64,000 nt of DNA from Frateuria_A sp051900425 (GTDB lineage: Bacteria > Pseudomonadota > Gammaproteobacteria > Xanthomonadales > Rhodanobacteraceae): positions 310,001-374,000 of the forward strand of contig NZ_JBHZGK010000002.1 of the NCBI RefSeq assembly GCF_051900425.1. The letters run 5' to 3'. Made by a program: the position numbers and the translations under genes. Within the stretch, counting starts at the first letter, position 1. Every line of letters begins with the position of its first letter. The notes under the pieces were generated by a model. The model made no database searches and had not been told where the DNA came from. It was given only the letters and a program-made list of their open reading frames with translations. Below are positions 17,401-24,622 of this stretch, piece after piece.

Positions 17401-18117
17401 GGCAGCGTGAAGCTCTGCGCGCAGCGCTACGCCGACGGCCTGGTTTTCAGCATCGCCGATACCGGCCCGGGCATTCCCGAATCGGCGCAGGCACGGCTGT
17501 TCCAGCGCTTCGAGCAGGTCGACGGACCGCAACGGCGCGCCGGCAGCGGCCTGGGACTGGCGATCTGCCGGGAGCTGGTCGGCATGATGGGAGGCGATAT
17601 CGAGCTGGAGTCGCGCGTGGCGCAGGGCACCACCTTCCGCGTGCGCCTGCCGCTGCAGCCACCCGCCGGCGGCGCCGCCGCGATCGCGGTCGCGCACGCG
17701 CCGATCGGCCGTTCGCTGCACGTGCTCCTGGTCGAGGACGACGCGATCGTCGCAGCGGTCATCCGCGGCCAGCTCGAACGCCAGCGCCACCGCGTCTGCT
17801 ACGTCGCCAACGGCCTGGGCGCGCTCGCCGAACTGGACCAGTCGCGCTTCGACGCCATCCTTCTGGACCTGGATCTTCCCGGCGTGGACGGTTTCCAGGT
17901 CGCACGCCTGATCCGCCAGCGCGAAGAGGCTGGCCGACGCATTCCGATCCTCGCGGTCACCGCCCGTTCCGGCGGCGACGAGGAAGCGCGAGCGCGCGAG
18001 GCGGGGATGGATGCGTTCCTGCGCAAGCCCTTCAGCGGCGAGGCGCTGGCCGAGTTGTTCGTCGCGCTCGTGCCCGAACCGGCTGCGCCTGCGAGCGAGA
18101 TCGCCGATCCGGCCTGA
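14494..18117 (+). CDS. Hybrid two-component sensor kinase with beta-propeller sensor
   Basis: 1207 residues. After a signal/anchor helix come about 14 two-component propeller repeats (forms such as GTMWFGTKNGIARFD and GSLWVGTRFGLDRM) that build the periplasmic sensor. A Y_Y_Y-type domain then leads to a membrane helix (WWAWLTYAITLVLGVWTALR). The cytoplasmic part has HisKA with His845 in SHEIRTP, an ATPase domain (NALKFTE, DTGPGIPE, GSGLGLAI) and a C-terminal receiver with Asp1125 (LLDLDLPG). The ATG used has GGGGGA five bases upstream. No output DNA-binding domain is present; ligand unknown. Confidence 0.93.
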   Translation: MRPRRTSGVWGKHMVSALLLGIGLLLGAPAAIASAPASAPAVAAPNRVLPTPQFRRYGSADGLPSSLVYTAVQGPDGTMWFGTKNGIARFDGVEFRNFRHVSGDPDSLAGNGISSLLIDRQGRLWAAGLDAGLNLLDATTGKFDHWKHDPANPGSLVSEKVWALAQTADGSLWVGTRFGLDRMRADGSFEHVVNPLLGPAPADFGEVAALYVDPRQRLWVGSAHGIFRRDADGSWHQVLPADPAQTVDAWRIDGNGEEVRIATVRGLLVVGPDGRAHRVARDALPDTNVMVSARDHAGRLWIGTQRGLFLQERPDGPVIPVMNRPVLYGNLPGTWVWQLYVDREGGLWVTTLDGGVAYLAPGWYSFSRYTHVPDNPASLRDSVATTMARGRDGRHIWVGERDGRVDRLDPYTGEVEHVLSGLRGDVLGMTEGKGGRLWVAVQGTLYRTQGPQAVAVDPEGLMFRRPLEVEPGPDQRLYVRTFREGLFRVDPDTLEVTRVPMHQADDKMLWGAQMTLDDRGTFYYASEGGLMQLDPTHSFFEPVPGGPTGISVEAFSFSPDGLWLATPDGLEQYRYHGDGLALVRHVDMAHGWPSVGVVDMRVDARGRVWIFGTDGLWRFDPDTGRFRSFGLQDGLSNTEFSRGFALMPDGNLYAPTLGGVVAFNPDRVCEQATVPQLALTRVRVRRHGKLTDLPLGPGPVEVDWRDRELGVEARVFSYVDPSANRYRFRLDGLDSSWIDVDSRGQRDFAGLGAGDYTLRVMAAGAGGAWAHLGTPLRIHVEAPPWARWWAWLTYAITLVLGVWTALRFWRRRIAQRHRIALAEQQRCLAEEASAAKTQFLATLSHEIRTPMTGVMGMAELLLTTSLKPEQRDYTLAMQRSGGMLLKLLNDALDLARIEAGRLDLELAPFDPRQLVDDVAQLQLGHAQAKRLSLAMELADDLPPRVVGDAVRIKQVLLNLTHNALKFTEYGSVKLCAQRYADGLVFSIADTGPGIPESAQARLFQRFEQVDGPQRRAGSGLGLAICRELVGMMGGDIELESRVAQGTTFRVRLPLQPPAGGAAAIAVAHAPIGRSLHVLLVEDDAIVAAVIRGQLERQRHRVCYVANGLGALAELDQSRFDAILLDLDLPGVDGFQVARLIRQREEAGRRIPILAVTARSGGDEEARAREAGMDAFLRKPFSGEALAELFVALVPEPAAPASEIADPA

Positions 18118-18145
18118 TCGCGCACCGGCCGTACAGGCGGCCGCT

Positions 18146-18394
18146 TCAGCTCAGCAGGAGCAGCCGATGGGCGTCGTTGACCTGTTCAAGCGTGGCGTAG
18201 CAGTGCGCCATGACGCACGATCCTGTCCACTCCGGCCCGGCGCTGGTCGCGGAGGTCATCGTCATGGGGTGATAGAGCTCGCCGTCGACGTTCAAGGAGG
18301 GCGGGAACGTGAGGGAGGCATCCGTGACCTTGCTGACGATCTTTCCGTGATGGTTTCCGCCAGCCAGCAGACACGTCCAGGTTCGGTGATTCAC
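18146..18394 (-). CDS. Hypothetical protein, 82 aa
   Basis: Short gene starting with GTG, with AGGGA about nine bases upstream. Its third codon positions are mostly G or C, as in real genes here. The protein (MNHRTWTCLLAGGNHHGKIV... ending HRLLLLS) contains three Cys and several His but no membrane segment or recognised domain. It converges on the hybrid kinase, 28 bases away, and lies 160 bases from the tRNA gene. Coding status is likely but not proven. Confidence 0.5.
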   Translation of the reverse strand: MNHRTWTCLLAGGNHHGKIVSKVTDASLTFPPSLNVDGELYHPMTMTSATSAGPEWTGSCVMAHCYATLEQVNDAHRLLLLS

Positions 18395-18511
18395 GAGCCG
18401 ATTCCCTTTGCCTAGCCGCGCTAGTTCGGTCTAAACCGGTGAAAGCCATGTGAAATGAGCGGCCTGAAACGCGTGGCGAGGAGGGCGTTGCTTCCGAACG
18501 GCAACCGGCGG

Positions 18512-18547
18512 GCAAAAGAAAAGGGCCTGCATCTCTGCAGGCCCTTT
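18512..18547 (-). terminator. Rho-independent terminator of tRNA-Phe
   Basis: On the minus strand, a perfect 11-bp stem (AAAGGGCCTGC paired with GCAGGCCCTTT) with a 6-base loop is followed by TTCTTTT. It begins seven bases after the tRNA 3' end. Confidence 0.85.
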
Positions 18548-18554
18548 GGACACC

Positions 18555-18630
18555 TGGTGGCCGGGGACGGAATCGAACCGCCGACACGGGGATTTTCAAT
18601 CCCCTGCTCTACCAACTGAGCTACCCGGCC
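18555..18630 (-). tRNA. tRNA-Phe (GAA)
   Basis: 76 nucleotides including an encoded CCA end. Acceptor stem GGCCGGG pairs with CCCGGCC. The D loop has AGCTCAGTTGGTAGAGC, the anticodon stem-loop is GGGGATTGAAAATCCCC with anticodon GAA, and the T arm contains GGTTCGATTCC. A terminator follows directly. Single tRNA, no neighbours in a tRNA operon. Confidence 0.98.
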
Positions 18631-18699
18631 GGGAAGAGTTTCCACGCTTGAATGCGTGCTGCGTGGAGCCGCGCATTTAAGCGGATGCGAAGGCGGGCG

Positions 18700-18975
18700 T
18701 CAAGGCTCGTCGGGAGCGACGTAGCCGGCGGGTTGGGCGACGTCGCCTCCGAAAAAGTAGTTCTCCATCTGCTCGCCGAGGAACTGGCGGGTCTTCGCTT
18801 CCAGCGGGTTCAGGCGGTACTCGTTGATCAGCATGGTCTGGTGGGCCAGCCATTGTTGCCAGGCCTGTTTCGATACGTGCTCGTAGACGCGCTGGCCGAG
18901 CGGGCCGGGCCAGGGGGCGAAGTCGAGGCCTTCGGCATCGATGCCGAGCTTGGCGCAGTGGACGGTGCGGGGCAT
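18700..18975 (-). CDS. yggX: YggX-type Fe(2+)-trafficking protein
   Basis: 91 residues with the family N-terminus MPRTVHCAKLGIDAEGLDF (conserved Cys7), PPG-like PWPGPLGQRVYEHVSK and the signature LINEYRLNPLE. YggX protects Fe-S clusters from oxidative damage and may deliver iron. It lies downstream of mutY, an Fe-S enzyme gene, in the same orientation as in E. coli, with a gap of about 146 bases. Confidence 0.96.
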   Translation of the reverse strand: MPRTVHCAKLGIDAEGLDFAPWPGPLGQRVYEHVSKQAWQQWLAHQTMLINEYRLNPLEAKTRQFLGEQMENYFFGGDVAQPAGYVAPDEP

Positions 18976-19121
18976 GGCGTTTTCCGGTGTTGCTCAAGTG
19001 GCGTTCGCGCCGAGGGTAGCTGGCGCGGCAAGCGGAGTTGAAGCGGTGCGTGGTCTGGCGGATGTCCCTCGACGTCCGTCCGCGGCCTGCGCTCGGGAGG
19101 GCTTATCGGAAGGGGCGTGGC

Positions 19122-20195
19122 TCAGGAGGAGCATGCGGGATCGCGGCTCAGTGATTCCAGCAAGGTCCGCACAGGAGCGGGCAGTCCGAGGTCCGTCCAC
19201 TCGTCGCGGGCGTACCAGCGCAGCGATGCATTATCGGCGATCGAGGGATGGCCTGTCGCGCCGTCGAACAGCAGCGGCTCGACTTCCAGCCGGTAATGGC
19301 TGAAGACATGGACAAAGGGCGTGAGCGCTTGCGCGTCGTCCAGCTGCGCGTGCGTCTGCGCCAGGCGCCAGGCGGCTTCGTGACCGGTTGCTTCGGGCAG
19401 GCTCCACAGGCCCGACCACACGCCGTTGGGGCCGCGGCGCTCCAGCAGCACGCGGCCCCGAGCGTCGCGCAGCACGAGCATCGTGGTGCCGCGCGTGGGC
19501 AGCGTCTTGCCGGGCTTGGGCGTAGGCAGCTGCGCGGTGCGGCCTTCGCGACGCGCGATGCAGCCGCCGGCCAGCGGACAGGCCGGGCACAACGGGCGCG
19601 AGCGCACGCAGACGGTGGCACCCAGGTCCATGATCGCCTGCGTGTAGTCGGCTACGCGCTCCTGCGGCGTGTGCGCCTCGGCGCGCTCCCACAATTGCTT
19701 CTCGACCGCGCTCAGGCCCGGGTGGCCTTCGATGCCGTGGTAGCGGGTGAGCACGCGCTTGACGTTGCCGTCGAGGATCGCAAAGCGCAGGCCGTGCGCC
19801 TGCGCGAGGATCGCACCGGCGGTGGAGCGGCCGATGCCGGGCAGCGCGGCGAGCGCGTCGAAGTCGCGTGGCAGCTCGCCGCCGTGGTGCTCCACGCACA
19901 GCTGCGCGGCGCGATGCAGGAAGCGCGCGCGGCGGTAGTAGCCCAGGCCCGACCACAGCGCGAGCACGCGGTCTTCGTCGGCCGCGGCAAGGTCGCGCAG
20001 CGTCGGCAGCGCGCCGGTGAAACGCAGGAAATAGGGGATGACCGTGGCGACCTGCGTCTGCTGCAGCATCACCTCGGACAACCACACGCGATAGGCGTCG
20101 CGGCAGCCGTCCGGTGCGGCGGCTTGCCAGGGGAGGTCGTGGCGCCCGTGGCGGTCGAACCAGGGCAGCAGGTCGGCGGCGAGGGCGGAACTCAT
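19122..20195 (-). CDS. mutY: Adenine DNA glycosylase MutY
   Basis: 357 residues. Glu41 (SEVMLQQTQV) and catalytic Asp142 (ILDGNVKRV) flank the HhH motif LPGIGRSTAGAIL. The 4Fe-4S ligands are C196, C203, C206 and C212 in the C-X6-C-X2-C-X5-C spacing. A C-terminal Nudix-like domain (from about 235) recognises 8-oxoG. It removes A mispaired with 8-oxoG. The start overlaps the end of the AsmA-like gene by four bases (ATGA), so the two are translationally coupled. Confidence 0.97.
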   Translation of the reverse strand: MSSALAADLLPWFDRHGRHDLPWQAAAPDGCRDAYRVWLSEVMLQQTQVATVIPYFLRFTGALPTLRDLAAADEDRVLALWSGLGYYRRARFLHRAAQLCVEHHGGELPRDFDALAALPGIGRSTAGAILAQAHGLRFAILDGNVKRVLTRYHGIEGHPGLSAVEKQLWERAEAHTPQERVADYTQAIMDLGATVCVRSRPLCPACPLAGGCIARREGRTAQLPTPKPGKTLPTRGTTMLVLRDARGRVLLERRGPNGVWSGLWSLPEATGHEAAWRLAQTHAQLDDAQALTPFVHVFSHYRLEVEPLLFDGATGHPSIADNASLRWYARDEWTDLGLPAPVRTLLESLSRDPACSS

Positions 20196-21247
20196 CGGGC
20201 GTCGCTGCTGGCCGGGGCCGCCGGCGGGCCGGCGCTGGAAGCCGGCGCGGGCGTCAATGTCATCTGCAGGCCTTCGACGTGCACGCCGGCCACATCCAGC
20301 GTCGCCGCATCCACGTGCCCGCTGCCGGGCGGCACGCCCAGCCGCGGGCCTTCCTCGTCGCCGATGTGCGACCACCAGCGCGCCACGCCCAGCGGCGGCA
20401 GGCGCAGCTCCAGGTGGTTGCCCGGGCCGTCGAGCTTGAGCGCGAGCAACAGCGGGTCGCTCTGGTTGGCGGGGGTCAGCTGCAGCGAGATGTCATAGCG
20501 TCCCGCGTCGGCGTGGTCCAGCGAGCCGGCGAGCGTGGCCGCGGCATCGGCGGCGCCGTGCCAGTGCGCCTCGCCGGTCAGATTCATCGCCAGCGCGACG
20601 CCGCGCGTGAAGTTCAGGTCGATGTCGTTGAGCTGCAGCGCGTTGCCCTGGATGCGCGGGGTGGCGGTCAGGCGCAGCTGCATCGGCGTGCCGCCGGCGT
20701 CCTTGGCGGAGATCACCAGCGGGAACGGCTGGCCGGAAAGCAGATTGCCGGCGTCGAGCGAGAAATCGCGCAGCAGCAGCTTGTTGCCGCTGACGATGGT
20801 GCCACGGGCGATGCGCACGCCGGTGTCGATGCGCGGGATGTTGGGTGCGCCGGTGCCGCCCGAAGGCAAGCCGGAAAGCCAGGCCTGCAGGGCGTCCAGA
20901 TCCACGCGCGGCGCATCGATTTCCAGCCGGGAGATGACCGTCGGACCGCCGAACAGGGTGCTCCAGGGCAGCGCCAGGCGGCCGTTGGCGGCCAGCAGGA
21001 TCGGCATGGTCGCGCCCTGCGCGGTGAGCGTGAGCCCCTCGAGTTCCAGCGCCGGGCGCGGGAACAGGGTGGGGCTGGCGGGACTGGCCAGGCTGAGCTC
21101 GAGCCCGGCCTGGCGCGCCTGCTCCTGCAGCATCGCGGTGAAGCGCTCAGGCTGCAGCAGCAGATAGACGGTGACCAGTAACGCCACCAGCCCGGCGACG
21201 AGGACGCCAGCCAGGCCCAGCAGCGCGATGCGCAGCCGCCGCGACAT
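20192..21247 (-). CDS. AsmA-like envelope protein
   Basis: 351 residues: a short basic N-terminus, one membrane helix (LLGLAGVLVAGLVALLVTV) and then a long beta-rich region with AsmA/DUF748-like features (PRPALELEGLTL, ISRLEIDAPRVDLDALQAWL). AsmA-family proteins are anchored in the inner membrane and are linked to phospholipid transport and outer-membrane biogenesis. It is shorter than E. coli AsmA (617 aa). It overlaps mutY by four bases and follows ftsY by 7 bases, so it sits in an ftsY-asmA-mutY run. Confidence 0.75.
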   Translation of the reverse strand: MSRRLRIALLGLAGVLVAGLVALLVTVYLLLQPERFTAMLQEQARQAGLELSLASPASPTLFPRPALELEGLTLTAQGATMPILLAANGRLALPWSTLFGGPTVISRLEIDAPRVDLDALQAWLSGLPSGGTGAPNIPRIDTGVRIARGTIVSGNKLLLRDFSLDAGNLLSGQPFPLVISAKDAGGTPMQLRLTATPRIQGNALQLNDIDLNFTRGVALAMNLTGEAHWHGAADAAATLAGSLDHADAGRYDISLQLTPANQSDPLLLALKLDGPGNHLELRLPPLGVARWWSHIGDEEGPRLGVPPGSGHVDAATLDVAGVHVEGLQMTLTPAPASSAGPPAAPASSDAR

Positions 21248-21254
21248 CCGCCGC

Positions 21255-22388
21255 TCAGGTCCGCGCCAGCGTGGCCGGCAGCAGGCCGTCGACGAAGGCG
21301 CGCGCGTCGAACTGGCGCAGGTCGGTGGCGCTTTCGCCCAGGCCGACGAAGCGGATCGGCAGGCCGAACTCGCGCGCCAGCGCGAACACCACGCCGCCCT
21401 TGGCGGTGCCGTCGAGCTTGGTCACTACCAGTCCGGTCACGCCCACGATCTGCTGGAACTGGCGCAGCTGGCTGATCGCGTTCTGGCCGGTGGTGCCATC
21501 GATCACCATGAGCACTTCGTGCGGCGCATCGGCATCGATCTTCTTGAGCACGCGGGCGATCTTGGACAGCTCGTCCATCAAGCCGCCCTGCGTGTGCAGG
21601 CGGCCGGCGGTGTCGGCGACGAGCACGTCGGCGTTCCGCGAGCGGGCGGCCTGCAGTGCATCGAAGATCACGCTGGCCGCATCGGCGTCCTGGCCCTGCG
21701 CGATCACCGGTACGTTGTTGCGCTCGCCCCAGGTCTTCAGCTGCGCCACCGCGGCGGCACGGAAGGTGTCACCGGCGGCGAGCAGCACCTGGCGGCCCTC
21801 GTCGCGCCAGCGGCGCGCGAGCTTGCCGATCGTGGTGGTCTTGCCCACGCCGTTGATGCCCACGGTGAGCACGACGAAGGGCTTGCGGCCACTGATGTCC
21901 AGCGGCTGCTGCACCGGCACCAGCATCGCCACCAGCGCTTCGCGCAGCGCGGCCAGCAGCGCGTCGGCATCGGCGAATTCGCGCTTGTGCATGCGCTTGC
22001 GCAGGCCCTCGACCAGGGTGGTGCTGGCCTCCACGCCGACGTCGGCAGTGATCAGCAGGGTTTCGAGCTCGTCGAGCAGGTCGTCGTCGAGCTTCGGGTG
22101 GCGCACGAACAGCGAGCTGAGGCCCTTGGCGAAGCCGCTGCCGGCAAGGCGCTCGCGCCAGCTGCGTTTGGCCGGCGCGGTTTCGGCCACGGTCGCAGGC
22201 GGCGGCGGCTCGTCGACGACGGCCGGTTCCTCGGGGACAAGTTCGGCGCGCGCTTCGTCCAGCACCGGGCTGGCGTTGTCCAGGGCGGTCGCGTCGGCGG
22301 CGTGCGCGTCGCCCGGCGGCGTCTGACCCTGTTCGGCCGGCTGCTCCGAAGTCGTTTCGGTGGGTTTCTTCTTCCAGAATTTGAGCAT
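21255..22388 (-). CDS. ftsY: Signal recognition particle receptor FtsY
   Basis: 377 residues. A negatively charged, Pro/Ala-rich A region (about 1-75) precedes the N domain, then the G domain with GINGVGKTTTIGKLA (P-loop), DTAGRLHTQ, TKLDGTAKGG and the C-terminal GLGESATDLRQFD. FtsY docks SRP-ribosome complexes at the membrane. The ATG of MLKFWKKKP matches family starts and is preferred to a longer upstream frame. Divergent from rsmD, as in many gammaproteobacteria. Confidence 0.97.
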   Translation of the reverse strand: MLKFWKKKPTETTSEQPAEQGQTPPGDAHAADATALDNASPVLDEARAELVPEEPAVVDEPPPPATVAETAPAKRSWRERLAGSGFAKGLSSLFVRHPKLDDDLLDELETLLITADVGVEASTTLVEGLRKRMHKREFADADALLAALREALVAMLVPVQQPLDISGRKPFVVLTVGINGVGKTTTIGKLARRWRDEGRQVLLAAGDTFRAAAVAQLKTWGERNNVPVIAQGQDADAASVIFDALQAARSRNADVLVADTAGRLHTQGGLMDELSKIARVLKKIDADAPHEVLMVIDGTTGQNAISQLRQFQQIVGVTGLVVTKLDGTAKGGVVFALAREFGLPIRFVGLGESATDLRQFDARAFVDGLLPATLART

Positions 22389-22508
22389 TGCGGCGGCGTT
22401 TCCAAGACAATGCGCGGATGCTATCACCCGCTACCAGACTGCCCGCTGAGGGCCGTTCGCGCTCGTGCCGTCCACGGGGACGACCGATGCCGGCCTGCAC
22501 AAAGAGGG

Positions 22509-22536
22509 CGGTCGCGCACAGGGATCGCTCCTGCAA
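22509..22536 (+). repeat. Half-unit of family-D repeat
   Basis: GGTCGCGCACAGGGATCGCTCCTGCA matches the right arm of the family-D inverted repeats found near 11.0-11.3 kb and 34.3 kb. No clear left arm is present. It lies directly upstream of the rsmD ribosome site. Confidence 0.55.
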
Positions 22537-22548
22537 GGGGGTCTGGGC

Positions 22549-23112
22549 GTGACCGGCCGTATCCGCATCATCGGAGGCAGCCTTCGGAATTCGCGGCTGG
22601 ACGTGCCCGACCTGCCGGGGCTGCGACCGACGCCGGAGCGCGTGCGCGAGACGTTGTTCAACTGGCTGGCGCCGGTGATCGCCGGCGTGCAGGCGCTGGA
22701 CCTGTGCGCCGGAACCGGCGCGCTGGGCATCGAGGCGCTGTCGCGCGGTGCCGGCGCGGTGCGCTTCGTCGAACGCGACGCACGCGCGGCCAAGGCTTTG
22801 CGTGACAACCTCGCACGGCTGAAGGTCGAGGGCACGGTGACTGCCGCCGATGCGGCGGCCTTCCTGGACGGCGCGGCAACGCCTTTCGGACTGGTGTTCC
22901 TGGATCCGCCCTTCGCCGCAGGCCTGTGGCCGGTACTCGCGCAGCGGCTGGAGCAGGGCGGCTGGCTCACGCCGCAGGCCTGGATCTATGTCGAGTCGCC
23001 GCGTGATCAGGTGCGGGCACTGCCGGCGAACTGGTCGCTGCACCGCGAGGGGAAAGCGGGCGAGGTGCGCCACGCGCTCTATCGCCGCTGCCCGGAGCTT
23101 CCGTTAAGCTAG
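22549..23112 (+). CDS. rsmD: 16S rRNA (guanine966-N2)-methyltransferase RsmD
   Basis: 187 residues. RIIGGSLRNSRLDVP and LRPTPERVRETLFNWL are family signatures, followed by the SAM-binding ALDLCAGTGALGIEALSRG and the catalytic VFLDPPFAAG. The enzyme makes m2G966 in 16S rRNA. The GTG start (VTGRIRIIGG) has AGGGGG eight bases upstream; a longer frame would read through the repeat half-unit and is rejected. Followed by coaD after 27 bases. Confidence 0.94.
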   Translation: MTGRIRIIGGSLRNSRLDVPDLPGLRPTPERVRETLFNWLAPVIAGVQALDLCAGTGALGIEALSRGAGAVRFVERDARAAKALRDNLARLKVEGTVTAADAAAFLDGAATPFGLVFLDPPFAAGLWPVLAQRLEQGGWLTPQAWIYVESPRDQVRALPANWSLHREGKAGEVRHALYRRCPELPLS

Positions 23113-23139
23113 CCGCCACTCTCGCGCTGCAGCCCCTAC

Positions 23140-23673
23140 GTGAACAAAGCCCCGGTCAACAAGCGCCTGGCCGTGTATCCCGGCACCTTCGACCCGATCA
23201 CCAACGGCCACGCCGATCTGGTGTCGCGCGCCGCGCCGCTGTTCGAGCGCGTGGTGGTGGCGGTGGCCGAGAGTTCGGGCAAGGGGCCCGGCTTCAGCCT
23301 GGACGAGCGCATCACGCTGGCGCGGCTGGCGCTGGCCGACCTCCCCAACGTGGAGGTGCGTGGCTTCAACAGCCTGCTGGCCGATTTCGTCACCGAGATG
23401 GGCGCGGGCGTGATCATCCGCGGGCTGCGCGCGGTGTCGGACTTCGAATACGAGTTCCAGCTCGCGAGCATGAACCGGCACCTGATCCCGCAGGCGGAGA
23501 CGCTGTTCCTGACCCCCGCGGAGCAGTACAGCTTCATTTCCTCGTCGCTGGTGCGCGAGATCGGTCGCCTCGGCGGCGATATTTCCGGTTTCGTGCATCC
23601 GGCAGTGCAACAGGCCATGCGGCAGCGCTGGCGACAAACCCACACTCACTCACAGGGAGACACCCATGCGTAA
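23140..23673 (+). CDS. coaD: Phosphopantetheine adenylyltransferase
   Basis: 177 residues. The nucleotidyltransferase motif is VYPGTFDPITNGHADLV (TxGH), with IIRGLRAVSDFEYEFQLA and the C-terminal FISSSLVREI. It converts 4'-phosphopantetheine and ATP to dephospho-CoA in CoA synthesis. Starts with GTG. Its last codons overlap the first eight bases of the next gene, so translation is coupled. The rsmD-coaD-ferredoxin order is conserved in gammaproteobacteria. Confidence 0.96.
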   Translation: MNKAPVNKRLAVYPGTFDPITNGHADLVSRAAPLFERVVVAVAESSGKGPGFSLDERITLARLALADLPNVEVRGFNSLLADFVTEMGAGVIIRGLRAVSDFEYEFQLASMNRHLIPQAETLFLTPAEQYSFISSSLVREIGRLGGDISGFVHPAVQQAMRQRWRQTHTHSQGDTHA

Positions 23674-24163
23674 GTTCCTGATCGCCGCAACCTTCGCCCT
23701 GGCCGGCAGCCTGGCCCTGTCCGCCTGCAACAACCAGGACGACACCCAGCAGACCACCCAGCAGGCTGCCGCGCCCAAGCCGACCAATCCGAACGATGCG
23801 CAGGCCTGGAACGCCTACCTGGGCCAGATCGTGCAGAACAACATGCAGGGCATGACCGCCGAGCGCCCCTACGCCTACCTGGTGCCGGCCGGCGACGACG
23901 AGGATGCCAAGGCCAAGTACGACCGCCAGCTGAGCAACGTGCAGGACGTCATCGCCCGCGGCGTGCTGCCGGGCAACCTGCTGGCCTTTGCCGGCCCGAA
24001 CTCGACCAAGACCGCCGACTTCGTGACCGCCGCCTTCGCGGGCGCCAAGCCGGGTTCGTTCAAGGACGTGATCGTGCTGTTCATCGGCGATGAGGCCGAC
24101 AAGGATCGCGTGATGACCGCGCTGCAGCCGACCGGCGCGACCGTACGCTTCGTGGCGATGTAA
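23666..24163 (+). CDS. Predicted outer-membrane or periplasmic lipoprotein
   Basis: 165 residues with a lipoprotein signal ending LALSAC (Cys21) and a Gln/Thr-rich linker (about 22-45). A small mixed domain follows (AYLVPAGDDEDAKAKYDRQL, then a C-terminal FKDVIVLFIGDEADKDRVM). The residue after Cys is Asn, not Asp, so outer-membrane sorting is likely. AGGGAG lies eight bases before ATG. It overlaps coaD, and a strong terminator follows. Function unknown. Confidence 0.82.
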   Translation: MRKFLIAATFALAGSLALSACNNQDDTQQTTQQAAAPKPTNPNDAQAWNAYLGQIVQNNMQGMTAERPYAYLVPAGDDEDAKAKYDRQLSNVQDVIARGVLPGNLLAFAGPNSTKTADFVTAAFAGAKPGSFKDVIVLFIGDEADKDRVMTALQPTGATVRFVAM

Positions 24164-24185
24164 GCCACGCGCCAACGCGCTCGAT

Positions 24186-24220
24186 ACGCCCGCGATGCCG
24201 CAAGGTGTCGCGGGCGTTTT
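24186..24220 (+). terminator. Rho-independent terminator
   Basis: Ten-base stem ACGCCCGCGA/TCGCGGGCGT with a 12-base loop, followed by TTTCGTTT. It closes the rsmD-coaD-lipoprotein unit. Confidence 0.85.
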
Positions 24221-24233
24221 CGTTTGCGGGTAC

Positions 24234-24301
24234 GTAGGGTGGGCTTCAGCCCACCACCCCATGCCGCGGTGTAACCCCAGGTGGGCTGAAGCCCACCCTG
24301 C
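24234..24301. repeat. Pair of family-C palindromes
   Basis: GGGTGGGCTTCAGCCCACC and, 25 bases later, GGTGGGCTGAAGCCCACCC form an inverted pair, each itself palindromic. A single copy is seen at 13449-13466 and a fragment near 7852. They lie just after the terminator, upstream of the ferredoxin gene. Confidence 0.75.
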
Positions 24302-24361
24302 GCGTGTCGCGGAACGGGATTTCCCGGGTACGGATGGCCGCGCCGCGCTACCATTGACGCC

Positions 24362-24622
24362 ATGTCCCTGAAGATCCTCGACACCTGCGTCAACTGCGAC
24401 GTCTGCGAGCCCGCGTGCCCCAACAAGGCCATTTCGATGGGCGAGGACTATTACGTCATCGATCCGGCCCTGTGCACCGAATGCGTGGGCCACCATGACG
24501 AACCGCAGTGCATGGTCGTCTGTCCGGTCGAATGCATCATCCTCGATCCGGGCCATGCCGAGACGCGCGAGCAACTCGAACTGAAATACCGCCAGTTGAT
24601 GGCCAAGGAGACCACGGCATGA
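24362..24622 (+). CDS. YfhL-type 4Fe-4S ferredoxin
   Basis: 86 residues. First cluster motif CVNCDVCEPACP; second cluster motif starts CTECVGHHDEPQC and ends CPVECI, with the longer spacing typical of YfhL/Fdx ferredoxins. It carries two 4Fe-4S clusters in the cytoplasm. It lies downstream of coaD as in many gammaproteobacteria, and its TGA overlaps the next ATG by three bases (ATGA junction). Electron partner not evident. Confidence 0.94.
   Translation: MSLKILDTCVNCDVCEPACPNKAISMGEDYYVIDPALCTECVGHHDEPQCMVVCPVECIILDPGHAETREQLELKYRQLMAKETTA

Noticed and set aside
14833..17790. 985-codon open frame on the minus strand
   Set aside because: It is antisense to the hybrid sensor kinase, whose domains are unmistakable; the frame is open because of extreme GC content. 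It lacks any recognisable domain.
18126..18143. CGGCCG inverted repeat after the hybrid kinase as a terminator
   Set aside because: Short stem and no T-run.
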